The notes under the pieces were generated by a model, which was not told where the DNA came from, made no database searches, and was given only the letters and a program-made list of their open reading frames with translations. Shown one piece after another: positions 24,201 to 34,979 of a stretch of 64,000 nucleotides of DNA (positions are counted from its first letter, which is position 1; the number at the start of each line of letters is the position of its first letter). Source of the stretch: Tetracentron sinense (lineage: Eukaryota; Streptophyta; Magnoliopsida; Trochodendrales; Trochodendraceae). A program made the translations under genes and the position numbers. The stretch is from assembly GCA_015143295.1 (NCBI GenBank), contig CM026557.1, positions 31,195,965-31,259,964 of the forward strand, given 5' to 3'.

Positions 24201-25024
24201 TGGCTTCATCAGGATAACTCAATTTTTGGATCTCAATAAATTTTAAACTTAAGATCTCTTAAAGGAGAACGCATGCTTGAGGAAAGGGAGCTTCTGGGGC
24301 ATAATGATTTCCTAATTACACCTTCTTTGGAAGTTAGACAGCTATCCATTAGCACTCCTAAGCTTATGACAATGCACAACATTCAAGACCTCTACAAAGC
24401 TCAACATGCTCCAAGATATTTGAACCTCTCACCATAGAATAACACCAACCCTCCCTGTTTTATTTGAAAATTGAATTGGGACCTATGGATATTAGTTTTC
24501 ATCCATGATGAACCTTCAGTTTTATTTGAGAACAAAAATCCTCAATTTTTTTGAAAGAATGAAGAACAAGAGAAAAAAAAAAAATTTATCAAAACAGACC
24601 ACAAACTCCAAATATCTCATGTCATCCTCTAAACCAATATCAAAACAAATTTCAAACAGAACAGTAGGTAATTTTTTTTCTTCTAAATTATCATCTACCA
24701 AATTCGATGTCCACTACCGAGTAGGGCAATAAACAGAGATATAAATGAGCATAACAGTTGCAAAAAGAAAAAACATCATCTTAATATCCAAAAATTAGAC
24801 TACTCAGGAGAGAAATAAAACATGAACTACAAACACCAAAAATAAAACATTACAAAAGAAATTGCTACAAACTTGCTTCTCTTCCTCTACTTGAAAGAGA
24901 AAAAGAATTTTTATTTTATTTATCTCAAGCCAGAATTGTACCTCAAAGATTCTTGAATAGTACCTGAAAAGGGGGAAGAAGAAGCATGTGCACATCTTGC
25001 AGGATTTATCCAGCAATTTCCCAT
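18262..25024 (-). CDS. Receptor-like cytoplasmic kinase, RLCK-VII (PBL/APK1-like), six exons
   Basis: Exons: 24964-25024, 22717-23042, 22480-22615, 19556-19692, 19322-19445, 18262-18635; every junction is GT-AG and the sum (1158 nt) gives 385 residues without a stop. The start MGNC carries Gly2 for myristoylation and Cys4 for palmitoylation, so it should sit at the plasma membrane. Kinase domain: GEGGFG loop 84-89, Lys115, helix-C Glu131, Y208-R209-D210 catalytic loop with Asn215, DFG 228-230, activation segment with [15 protein letters not shown], then [16 protein letters not shown]. Family members relay signals from surface receptors in immunity and growth. Length fits the family (about 400). 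All catalytic residues are present, so it is probably functional. It is the only convincing host gene here; the exact subfamily member is not determined. Confidence 0.93.
18867..19079. mobile_element. Tourist-like MITE in kinase intron 5
   Basis: 213 bp with terminal inverted repeats of about 22 bp (GGGTGTGTTCGTTTGGCGAG at left and its complement at right, one G fewer), flanked by TAA on both sides (18864-18866 and 19080-19082). A three-base TWA duplication is typical of PIF/Harbinger elements. Confidence 0.75.
19693..22479 (-). other. Kinase intron 3 (2787 bp)
   Basis: Starts GTAAGT and ends TGCAG on the minus strand. It is AT-rich and long for this gene family, probably swollen by old insertions. 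I see no element with clear ends and no open frame with recognisable protein. Confidence 0.8.
23043..24963 (-). other. Kinase intron 1 (1921 bp)
   Basis: Starts GTACTA and ends TCTTCAG on the minus strand. It contains a two-copy tandem repeat of about 90 bp (23331-23506; unit begins GGCTCACTTTA-GCCTAA) next to a GCCTCGAGGC-rich segment. The rest is AT-rich without recognisable content. Confidence 0.8.
23331..23506. repeat. Two-copy tandem repeat of about 90 bp
   Basis: Copies begin near 23331 and 23420, share GAGCCTCATACATTAACCA and differ at several sites. A related GCCTAGG-rich stretch lies at 21655-21790. Confidence 0.6.
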
Positions 25025-25444
25025 TGAAACTGTCACAACTAAATCAATATTCAACAATAAATTATATGGAAAATCCTTGAAATCCTTCCATGTGAAAGAA
25101 ATAAGAAAGATCTCCATTGGGGAACCAGTCAAGGTCGAAATCTACACTGAAAGATAATGAAAAAGAAAATACAAATCAGGTCCCACAGATATTAAACTTT
25201 TGACTCCAACTCAAAGGCGGCGTCTTGGTTCCGACATTCAAACCTCACCCACTCAAGTTGACCCAAATAGCCACTCTTTTTTTTTTTTGGTATCGTATAG
25301 CCATTCTGAACTGCATTAAGTTCCTCATTTTCATACAGTTTTTGTATCTGTTTGTAAGATTCAAAAACAGAGCTTTCTGTTTCTTCTTCATTTCTCCTCT
25401 TATTTGGGTGCCAAATATTCTCTTCTGCTCTTTTACCATTGACC
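25025..25444 (-). promoter_or_regulatory. Upstream region of the kinase gene
   Basis: Only about 420 bp separate the kinase ATG from the MULE end, so the core promoter must lie here or inside the MULE. No convincing TATA box could be assigned. Confidence 0.4.
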
Positions 25445-25451
25445 TTTGAAA
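25445..25451. repeat. Target-site duplication TTTGAAA (left of MULE)
   Basis: Exact 7-bp match to 31500-31506. Mutator elements usually make 9 bp; with two more bases each side the match is 7 of 9. Confidence 0.7.
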
Positions 25452-26010
25452 CGGGAAAAGTATGGAATTAGGCTCCGGTTTTTGAACAATTACGAAACCA
25501 GCTCCCTTTTTAGGGAGTTATTTTTCTCAGCCTCCACGCGTGTTTAGCGCTGAAGCGTGCGGTAGGGGTTGTGAGAAAGTCCAAAATGGCCCAATTCCAA
25601 ACACTTAACCGTTTATGTCTAACTCCCCATTCCATCGAATACCTTACCGATTTTGAAGGAAGAAGAAGAAGGAACCATCGAATACCTTATCGATTTTGAA
25701 GGAAGAAGAAGAAGGAAGAAGAAGGAAATTTCGAATTTCAAAATCGTCAAATTAAGAGGTCAGGTAAAGAGGTATGGATTGAAATCCTTATCGAAACAGT
25801 TTAAAATTTTCAAATCGAAATAGTTTTGTTCATTTTTCTGCATTTCGAACTCATTATGGATTGAAACCCAAAAACCTAAGGAAGATAAACCCCTAAGGAA
25901 CTAAAACCCTGACGAAGATAAACCCTAAAACCCGATAAGAAAAATCCAAAAAATCCTTAAACATCATGAATAAGATTTACAGTATTGAATTCGAGATAAC
26001 AGTCTCCTTC
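25452..26010 (+). repeat. MULE left terminal inverted repeat
   Basis: Aligns over about 500 bp with the complement of 30990-31499, including the segment AGCCTCCACGCGTG. It includes a 44-bp tandem duplication (25632-25720, unit starting CCATCGAATACCTTA) that the right TIR lacks. Confidence 0.8.
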
Positions 26011-27853
26011 CAGATAATGTGCTTTAGCAAGTCTCCTCTGCAATTTACCCTTAGCCCATGTTGTTAGGCTTCTATACATTTTCATCGCTTTGTTATGTCG
26101 GTTAAAGAACATTCGTTGAATCTTAAGATGCATATCCTCTAAAAGCACTGTAACTGGATATTCTCTTGCTTCCATAAGCAAACTGATGATCGATTCAACT
26201 ATATTAGTAGTTACAATGTTAAACCTCAACCTAGGAAAGTATGCAGATGCCCATTTTTCTTTTAGAATTGTAGCTAACCATTTATGTGCCTCAGGATTTG
26301 CGCTTACAAGACGTGACATAAACTCTTGGAACTTGCTGAACATGCATGTCTTTACGGCCAACCAAAATAATGATTTCAGTCCCTTGTCCTTGAATGCTGC
26401 ATGCATATTCTGGCTAATGTGATATGAACAATAACTATGAACTGCATGTGAGAATGCAATGAGGACTTGGCTTATCAAACTAACGTGTCGATCAATTATA
26501 ATGACTAATCCTTCCATGTACCCAAGTGAGTCAGCTAATTGTTTGAAAAATCACTTGTAACTGTCATTGTTCTCTGATTCAGCTATTCCATAAGCAACTG
26601 GACATATGTGGTTGTCACCATCAAGTGATGTTGCTATGATTAAGATCCCCTTATACTTACCCTTTAGATGCGTCCCATCAACGGCTAATACTATTCGTAA
26701 ACTGAGTTGAAAACTCTTGATACAAGGTCCAAGGGCCACAAAACACCTTTCAAATGCACCAGTATCTGAGTCACTCAATACTGCAGTTACTGTTCCCGGG
26801 TTGGTCCTACGTAGCTCGTACAAATAAGCAGGGAGGTCAGCGTACGACTGGTCGTATGATCCTCTAACATTTTCTATTGCAATCTCTCTAGATCTCCACA
26901 CTTTCCGATAACTCATTTGTACTCCATATCGTTTCCAAACATCATGGATAATCTCTTTGGGCCTAGATGTCACACGACCCTCGATTCGTCCCACGACCAT
27001 GTCACTAACAACCAAACTAGATGCTTGTCGATGATCGGGCCCAATTAAGGGAAACCCATAGGAGTGATGTGAATTATAAGTCTTTATCTTGAAGACACCC
27101 AACTCATTCACCCTTGATGCACGCAGCCTCCAAGTATAATTACCCCCAAGGCACTTAATTACAAACTTTGATTTATTTGAATCCACAACCCTGTATTGAA
27201 AGTTTTTTGTCATTGCATACTTTGCCAACACATTCTGTAGGCACCTCTTATCTTTAAACAATTGCCCAAGTGAAATATCATCTGTATTCTCGAGTGTAGG
27301 TACAAAGCCTGAAGAATTGAAATTCACATAGTTATCATTCTCAATCACATTTGATGAAGGGTCTTGACTGACTTGCCGAAAAGTAGACCTAGAGGAGCTA
27401 TGGATATCAACCGTTGTGATATTTGAGCTGATAGGACCCTCATCAACATCGTCTTTGGCAACATCTTCATCTACCTCCACTAAATCATCATCATCATCTT
27501 CATCTTCAGCACATTCACCAACATTAGCACATTCATTATCCTAAACATCACAATCTTCACTATGGTAGTTGTCGCTCCTGCTGGTATCACCATAATCTGC
27601 ATATGTGTTAGGCACAAAACAAGTATATTGACTTGGTCCTGTTGTCAAGTCTTCAAAGGGTCAAGACACGATTGGTAGGACAGGGTCGGGAACATAGACT
27701 GTAGAAGGCTGAAGGATATGACAAGTATCAGTCTCGTTCACATGAGGAATGACAGTCTCGTGATTAGGAAAACCTTCGTAATTCAAAGAGGGTGGACCAC
27801 ACTGTTGTACTCCCTTTGCAACTTCGGTTACATATATTGGCAAAAGTATATTA
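25957..27853 (-). pseudogene. MULE transposase, C-terminal and central parts (broken)
   Basis: One frame with stops at 27661-27663, 27538-27540 and 26551-26553; the last replaces a Trp expected in the motif YKWFF. The MuDR DNA-binding region (DKRCLQNVLAKYAMTKNFQYRVVDSNKSKFVIKC, GGNYTWRLRAS) leads into the MULE catalytic domain (VDGTHLKGKYKG, VAYGIAESENN, IIIDRHVS, HCSYH-like SYCSYHISQNM). The frame stops at 25957 near the left TIR, without the C-terminal SWIM zinc finger normally expected. Confidence 0.85.
27849..27853. repeat. Target-site duplication TATTA
   Basis: Matches 30358-30362 and flanks the solo LTR in the MULE. Confidence 0.9.
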
Positions 27854-28153
27854 TGTCGCGACCCAAAACCCACCCTAGGAGTTAGAGTGAACTTTGGACG
27901 ACTAATCATGGCTTACATGACTTGCTTGACAAACCAACCTGCAAAAACCCACAGAACATATACAATAGAGGACATAAACAGCGGAAACATACTCTAACAT
28001 AGCACAGCGGAAGTCTAAACCAACCTCTATGTATATACGAATCCAAGTTTTCACAAAAGGAATCCAAAAGAAAGTGCGGACAGACCCGCCAAAATACATA
28101 AATGTATATCTCTCATCTCACCCACAGCTATTCACTCCGAATCTAACACCACC

Positions 28154-28272
28154 TACTGATAACCCTCTACGGGAGGTTCCTCCAAAGGCTCCTCGATGTA
28201 CTCCTCTTCCACCCATGGACCAGGAGCACAAACATCAAATGGAGCAGCAGCTCCCTCAGAACCTGCCGACAA
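28154..28272 (-). other. Conserved acidic mini-frame in solo LTR
   Basis: From TTG (where relatives have ATG) through SAGSEGAAAPFDVC, GPWVEEEYIEEP to TAG at 28154-28156. Against the copy at 58868 it differs by three synonymous and three conservative or small changes (T/A, I/V, V/I). Confidence 0.5.
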
Positions 28273-29707
28273 TAAGAAGTAAGGCTGAGCATGGAATACT
28301 CAGCGGGTACTAAATACTAACTAATAGTTATAGCATAAAAATGGCAATATATAAATCAGGAGCAATTCATATATGTTAGACGGAAACAATTCATATCATA
28401 CAAGGAAGTAAAGCAATTTATAATCATGCTTGTATTTCGTAGAAAGCCGATAAAACCTCTTGAAAACATCGTGCACTTAACTTGGCTTGAAATATCTTTT
28501 CGTACTTGAAAGCTTGTCGTGTTTGTCTTACTTGATCTTGTCGAGCGTGTCGTACGTGTCATGTCACGCATGTCATGCGTGCTTGCTTGTGATCATGTAA
28601 CTTGTGAGATACACTTGTGAGATACACTTGTGAGATATCCTTGTGAGATGCGCTTGAGAGATGCCTTGAGAGGGAAGGGAGACCCTTCTTTATGCAATGC
28701 ACTTGAGAGGGAAGGGAGACCCTTCTTCATGATATGTATGTACTTGCGAGGGAAGGGAGGCCCTTCTTCATGATATGCACTTGTGAGTGAAGGGAGACCC
28801 CTCGTGGAATGTTGGTTCTTGTTTTCTTGTGAAAAGCGAGGTAAAACATATCGTAGGATATGTCCCACCTCTAACCATGTTCTTGAAAACCTCGATAAAT
28901 CATGTCATGCATGCCGTGCTCGTGGGAATCGTATACATACTTGCATTTAATTTTAAACATGACATTTGGGTAATTCACAACACATATAACATCAATGATT
29001 GAGCAATGTAATATTCACATCCTTTAGGGAAAGCAAGAAAACACACTATCATAGGCCCTAGCAATATCCATAATTTATTAGGCATGCATTTCCTAATTCA
29101 CAACTCACATTATTCACCTTGGCATTTCATCAAACATGGTGTGTTCATTATTCATTATTCATTTAAACCTAAATCATGCTTTTCTAGGTGGGTTATGCTC
29201 ACATCACACTTGTATGTTCATTATTAGTACAATGCCTTTCCCATTCATTCGTCACATCATCCACACGGCATCCATTCGCCAACATCCACCTCCATTCACC
29301 ATTCATACCACCAATCTCATAACACATATATAAGTGAAGGAAAACAAGAAGAAATAAAGGAAAAGAGAAGCTATCACTAGGAGGGTAGCAAAGAGTACCG
29401 ACCTTGAAGAAATGAGGAAGAAACCCCTTCCAAAAAAGACTGTGAGGTGCTGCCCTAGCTTGAGGAGATGTTCGTCAAGAGCTTGTGCCCTGATCTTGAA
29501 GAAAAATGGGCTTGAGTTGAGTGTGGGTTCACAAATCCCTTGATTTCTCTCCAAAATGGAAACCCTAGGTTTAGGAATCGCCCTCTCCTCTCTTCTTATC
29601 TCCCAATCTCTCTAAGTGTCGAAATGAAGCCCTAAAGGCTCGGGTTAAACTCTTAAGGTAAGAGTGAACCGACCAAAAGACCATAATACCCTTACTGAAA
29701 TTTCTAC

Positions 29708-30075
29708 AAAACACGAGTGCCGAACACGTTGAGCTGTGAATAGTGCCAAATACGTTGTGCTGTGAATAGTGCTGAACACGTTGTGCTGTGAACAGTGCCA
29801 AACACGTTGTGCTGTGAACAGTGCCCAACACGTTGTGCTGTGAACAGTGCCAAACACGTTGTCCGTTATGAAGGGTGCCGAACCCGTTGTCACGTTGTGA
29901 AGGGTGCCGAACCCGTTGTCCGTTGTGAAGGGTGCCGAACCCGTTGTCCGTTGTCTTATGTACAACGTATACGTTGTCTGCTGCACGACGTACCCGTTGT
30001 CTGTTGCACAACGTATACGTTGTCTGCTGCACGACGTACCCGTTGCCTGTTGCACAACGTATACGTTGTCTGAGC
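29708..30075. repeat. ACGTTGT-type repeat block in LTR upstream region
   Basis: First part: about 30-bp units around GTGAACAGTGCCAAACACG-TTGTGCT; later units around GCCGAACCCGTTGTCCG and TGCACAACGTATACG. It occupies the place held by CGATCG repeats in sister LTRs. The same type recurs inverted at 57040-57465. Confidence 0.85.
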
Positions 30076-30362
30076 TAGAGCTACGTTATCAGAGTACGTC
30101 CTTAGTGCCTTCCGAGCTACGTCCTTAGTGCCTTCCGAGCTACGATTGCCTGCAGGTCCAGACTGTTTTGGCCATATCTTTGACTCGTTCGTCCGATTTT
30201 GACGATTCAACTTGTGTTGGGTTCGTACTTCGAAAAGGAACATTTCTGATGTTTCGGAATTTCCAATTTCTTCCTTATTTATTAATTATACCTCTTTAAA
30301 GGCAAAATGGCAACGAAAGTGTCATGCATTAAATGTGAAAAGGTCCGGGGCTCTACATATTA

Positions 30363-30559
30363 TGAGTTTGTGCTCGCTCACATTCTGAAATAAATACCAA
30401 CAAGTCTTCATCATCTTCAATATTAGTAGGAGGAATTGTCGGGTGTGTAGGGAACATAGACCTCACTCTAATCTCAGTTTCTTCCCACCGGGATTTAGTC
30501 AATCGATAAACTTTGCTTAAAAGTTGCTCATATGTCATTCCACTAAACGACTGTATCAA
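30363..30559 (-). pseudogene. MULE transposase N-terminal fragment
   Basis: Starts MIQSFSGMTYEQLLSKVYRL, the PB1-like N-terminal module of plant MuDR proteins, and runs to the solo-LTR insertion point. Removing the 2504-bp LTR and one TATTA puts it in the same frame as the rest, so the LTR entered a once-continuous frame. An ORF-like match across the junction is therefore expected. Confidence 0.75.
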
Positions 30560-30785
30560 TTTCGATTTCCCACCCTAATATATGTGGGACCTGTCAGGGA
30601 GAATCTTCCATTCTTCGTCATAACAACAAATCACTGATACATTCATTATCTACAACATCAAGAAAAAACAATGCAAAAACTCAACAATGTCAATGCTTTA
30701 CAATAAAGACTTACAATATTACAAATAGTTCGAATATTAGATAAAATGTGTATCGAATTCACTAAATATGTTATGCAATATCAAG

Positions 30786-31022
30786 ATAATTGTCAAGAAT
30801 TCGAGATAATCATCCTGAATTCAAGATGGTTGTCCTGAATTCGAGATAACCATCTTGAATTCAAGATGGTTGTTCTGAATTCAAGATGGTTGTCCTGAGT
30901 TTGAGATAACCATCCTGAATTCGAGATGGTTGTCCTGAATTCAAGTGGTTGTCCTGAATTCGAGATAACCATCCTGAATTCGAGATAACCATCTCGAATT
31001 TGAGACTGTTATCTTGAATTCA
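30786..31022. repeat. GAATTC-centred tandem repeat near the MULE right TIR
   Basis: About a dozen 18-20-bp units alternating CTGAATTCGAGATAACCATC with its near-complement GAATTCAAGATGGTTGTCC. A single GAATTCGAGATAACAG lies at the mirrored place at left (25987-26002), so the array expanded on one side only. Confidence 0.85.
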
Positions 31023-31499
31023 AGATTGTAAATCTTATTCAAGCTATTTAAGGATTTTTTGGATTTTTCTTATAGGGGTTTAGGGGTTTATCTTCGTTAG
31101 GGTTTTAGTTCCTTAGGTTTTAGGGTTTCAATCCATAATGAGTTCGAAATGCAGAAAAATGAACAAAAGCCTGACCGAAATTTTAAAATGTTTTGATTAG
31201 GGTTTCAATCCATACCTCTTAATCTGACGATTTCGAATTTCGAAATTTCCTTCTTCTTCTTCTTTCTTCTTGCTTCTTCTTCTTCCTTCTTCCTCTTTGT
31301 TCGAAATGGGTAAGGTCTTCGATGGAATGGTTAGACATAAATTGTTAAGTGTTTACAGGGGCATTTTGGACTTTCTCACAACCCCTCCCGAATGCTTCAA
31401 CGCTACACACGCGTGGAGGCTGGGAAAAATAACTCTCTAAAAAGAGAGCTGATTTCTATCATTTTTCAAAAACTGAAGCTTAATTCCATACTTTTCCCA
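30990..31499 (-). repeat. MULE right terminal inverted repeat
   Basis: Complementary to the left TIR, with shared outer tip CTTTTCCC and inner landmarks (GGATTTTTTGGATTTTTC, CACGCGTGGAGGCTGGG). The TIRs have clearly diverged, so this copy is old. Confidence 0.8.
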
Positions 31500-31506
31500 T
31501 TTGAAA

Positions 31507-32989
31507 GCGCTATCAGAACAAACAAAGAAATGACAAGTAGAAGCAAGGGTTTAAATATGAGACGGAGCTCCCCTACACAACGCTTTTTGACTGAGATCCA
31601 ATCGCGATTGCACCCACAGGTCAACACGTGTCCCTTTTAACCCCTATTAACTGTGGTTAAGATTCACTAACCTGTAGTCTTCAATAATTTGACCTTGGTT
31701 TTAGAAAAAATAATAAGTCTAGGGTTAAGAATTTTTAACCTTTTAGAATTGAGGCTTCTCTTTCGTTCGAATTAAATTCCACGATCATTTGAATGCCCTA
31801 TAAAATTTATGGAGAAATGAAACCATCAGCCTTCTCTTTTGTTTATAAATTCAATAGCAGCTTGGATTTGTCAAATAAGACCCTTTGATTGTGGAATTGA
31901 ATTCCACATATTTGCCTTTGAAATCACAGCTCTAATTCTAATTCCACCCTATTTATAATGTGTCGATGAAATTAGAATTGTATGATGGATTGATAATTTT
32001 ATTCCTCAATTCCATAAATCCAAACATATCGTTTAATTTTTTTCCCTAAAAACTAAGGTGTTAAAAGGGTCACTTGTTGACTTGTAGATGTGATTGAACT
32101 TGGGAAGAGCTTAATCCCAATTGGGGAATGGATTTTGTCTAGCCCTCGCCAGACAAAAATTGTCTTGCTCTCAATCCATACGTTGACATGTGTCCCTTTT
32201 CACACTCTTGAAATGTGGTTAAGTTTTACTAACCCTTAGGGTTCAACCATGTAAAATTGGTTCTTAGAAAAGAAAAAATTAATCATAGGAGTTAAAATAA
32301 TTTAACGAGGGTTAAAAGGATAATTAAAAGGGATATGTGAATGAGCCAGATGGTTTTGGTCTGGCAAGGGCCAGACCAAATCCGACCCCACATACCCTTA
32401 TTATAATCATTACTAATATGAAAGCTTTGCTTGAATATTTTACTTAATTCTCATACTACCCCTTACTCATTTTCCTTAATTCCTATACTATCCCTTACTT
32501 TAAATTTTCTACGATTACTCCTTGGAGTTCGGCTACGCCACTGAGGTCGCCATGTGTCCTTTCTAACACTCTTTAACCCTGGTTAAGATTCACCCACCCC
32601 TAGGGTTCACCAACCTATCCTTGGTTTCTATAAAATAGTAGACTTGAATTCTCTACGATTATAACTGGACTCCTTGGACTCCGGTTACACCACTGAGGTC
32701 TCCATGTTTACCTTTTAACACTCTTTAACTGTAGTTAAGATTCACCTACCCACAAGATTCACCCACTTATCCTTGGTTTTTTAAAAAATATAAACAAAAA
32801 AATTAACCCTAAGAGTTGGTGAATTTTAACCACGTTTTCAAAAAAATTGATATTTTTCCTAAAAACCAAAGATAGGTGGGTGAACTCTAGGGGCAAGTGA
32901 ATCTTAACCACGGATAAAGGGTGTCAAAAGAGACACATGGAAACCTCAAGGGCATAATCGGATCAAACTGTGGTTAAGATTCACCCACC
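31507..32989. other. Diverged small-transposon fragments
   Basis: Several fragments repeat GGTTAAGATTCACCCACC and CCACTGAGGTCGCCATGTG in both orientations (32515-32990). At 32740-32965 they form an imperfect hairpin centred near 32830, like a MITE or a foldback derivative. The motif CAACACGTGTCCCTTTTAACCC (31620-31650) recurs at 35235 and, inverted, inside the Helitron at 37385. No gene. Confidence 0.5.
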
Positions 32990-32994
32990 CTTAG

Positions 32995-34974
32995 TGTAGA
33001 ACTCTAAAACTCTGTTGCAATGTATAATGAATAGTGCTGTGAATAGTGTCAAGGGCAACAATCTTGTAAAGGCCTAAAAGCCTATGAATTGTGTGATGAA
33101 TGGATGTGAGGGTTTGAACTCACTAGCATGTGTCATGGTACGTGTTTAAGGGTTCTAAGGACTCTTATTGTGTGATGAAATGTGTTAAGAAAGGAGGAAA
33201 ACAATCTAAGTATCTAAAGTGTGAACAATGGGCCAAAGGGCACAAAGACATCCACCACTAGTTGACCGGTCACAAGCACCGGTTGACCCGTCCACTACCG
33301 GTCGACCGGTCATGACCACCGGTCGACTGCTGATCGTACTAAACTCTATGAGAGTTTTTGGCAGAGGGGAGGTCTTGGACTGGTCAACCGCTCCTCACCA
33401 CCGGTCGACCGACCATGGCCATTTTTGCATTGTGAGATATTTTATAGATATTTAAAGGGTGTTAGGGTCTTTGGCCAACCCTTATGCCTATATAACACCC
33501 ATTTCATGGCCTTAGGGTTTACCTAACCCTTAGAAAGTTTTTGGGAGAAAGTTTTGAGAGAAAAGAAGAAAGAGAGCTAGAGTTTGGACCAAGATCAAAG
33601 TTGAAGCTTGGTTTTGCTTCTTAAAGGTCGATCTTCACTTCCATGAACTTTCCAAAGCGATTAATCGTAGGGATTCGGTTCCAAAAGGTAGATACACTCT
33701 ACTAGCTATTCTTGTCATGATTTCTAAATGAAAACCATGATGAAAACCTATATGTGTTGATGTGAACTCGTAGGAAATCCTACTAGTTTAACTATAATAA
33801 TTCTATGCCTTAAACCAAGAAATGGAAAGTGTTTTTGTAATGAACTTAAGTGTGTTAGCATGAGTATATGTTTATGTGATGACTTTAAATGAGATAGAAA
33901 AGCATGTGCCATATGTTTAAGTGTTTCCATTTGCTACCATGTTCACTCACAATTTCATATGAATATGTACGTGCATGATTCGAGTTTTGTATATGTATAT
34001 GTATCTGGAAAGTGAAGTAAAAGCATTGAGCCAATTAAGAAGTTATTAGGAGGGTGTTAATGGACTCTACTCCTAGAGGGTAGGCATTAATCACTCGATC
34101 CTAGGGAAATATAATAAGTGCAATGGAAGGATGATAATGGACTCTTACCTTGAAGGTAAGACATTAGTCATCTAATTCCAAAAGAACTATGTGCAAAGAT
34201 ACCAATGGAGAGGTTGGTCATGGATGCTAGTATGCTCAGACCAGGTAGGTACGACTACTAAGCATACCCAGATATGTGAAGGAAGCTAATGAAATCTACT
34301 CCTTGAGGGTAGGCATTAGTAAAGTATGCTCCCATAAAAGTCACGTGCAAAGCAAGTGAAATGTTACAAGTGCAAAAGTAAAAGAAACAAAGAATCAATG
34401 AAAGAATGTGATTTTGTAAGAAAGAATGAAAAGCATATGTTTTGACGGTACACACATGAGTATCTGAATGTATGATTCTTGTATTTGATTTCAGTTGCAT
34501 GTGTAATTCCATTCAACTGTATGTGAACACATGTTAATGATATGACATTATTATTTAGTGGATTGTATACGCTGAGTATTCCATACTCAGGCGAAGTATT
34601 ATTTTCGATAGGACCATTCAATATTTGCAACCCAATTCTTGAGCCATGCATTGAGGAGGAGTACTTCGAGGAGGAGCCTACCATGCATGGACCTTCGTGT
34701 TGAGGAGAGAGCTCTAGATAGATGACCCTATCTAGATTAAAGATGAGAGTGGTGAGGGAGAGATGTTGTATTTTGATAAGTGGGAGTGTCCACTTTATAT
34801 TTTGATCCGTCTCATTTTGTTATGCACTTGGAATACTGTATGTATAGAAAGAAATTTTCAGTTTATGCTTTCGTAATAGTTCGCCTTGTGTATTGTCTAT
34901 AGGATGGTTTGATGTGATGTGTAGTTACGACGTTAGAGTCTCATAACTCCTAAGGGAGATTTTGGATCGCGACA
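32995..34974 (+). mobile_element. Solo LTR, Tekay-type superfamily, with GGTCGACC palindromes
   Basis: 1980 bp, TGTAGAACTC...GGATCGCGACA, flanked by CTTAG (32990-32994 and 34975-34979). It contains palindromes of ACCGGTCGACCGGT type (33255-33420), a TATA-like CCTATATAACACC (33487-33499), a donor-like AAAAG|GTAGATACAC (near 33690), a repeat (34030-34335), the hairpin (34572-34590) and the acidic frame. Confidence 0.92.
34611..34703 (+). other. Conserved acidic mini-frame in solo LTR
   Basis: After an AG|GA site: GPFNICNPILEPCIEEEYFE, then EEPTMHGPSC and TGA, 30 codons. The PF-N/D-x-C and EEEY-x-EE positions match the other lineages although the DNA around is very different. Confidence 0.5.
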
Positions 34975-34979
34975 CTTAG

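Larger units (their letters stand above)
27854..30357 (-). mobile_element. Solo LTR, Tekay type, with ACGTTGT repeats
   Basis: 2504 bp, TGTCGCGACCC...GGGGCTCTACA, flanked by TATTA. There is no internal region, so it is the product of recombination between two LTRs. It carries the hairpin (28285-28303), the acidic frame (28154-28272), a minisatellite (28600-28800, GGGAAGGGAGACCCTTC units) and a repeat block of ACGTTGT type (29708-30075). Confidence 0.92.
25452..31499 (-). mobile_element. Mutator-like element (MULE) with long TIRs, split by a solo LTR
   Basis: Two long inverted repeats face each other: left about 25452-26010 (GGGAAAAGTATGGAATTA near the tip), right about 30990-31499. Inside is a broken MuDR-type transposase on the minus strand. 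A Tekay-type solo LTR (27854-30357) sits within the transposase. Without the LTR and its duplicated TATTA the element would be about 3.5 kb. Confidence 0.88.

Noticed and set aside
29571-30128. Overlapping frames of 70-150 codons rich in Thr, Arg and Cys (also 57032-57652)
   Set aside because: Produced by the periodic ACGTTGT repeat block; frames shift between copies and no domain is present.
30786-31022. Regularly spaced repeats like a CRISPR array
   Set aside because: No spacers of constant size, and the units are complementary to each other, within a plant MULE.
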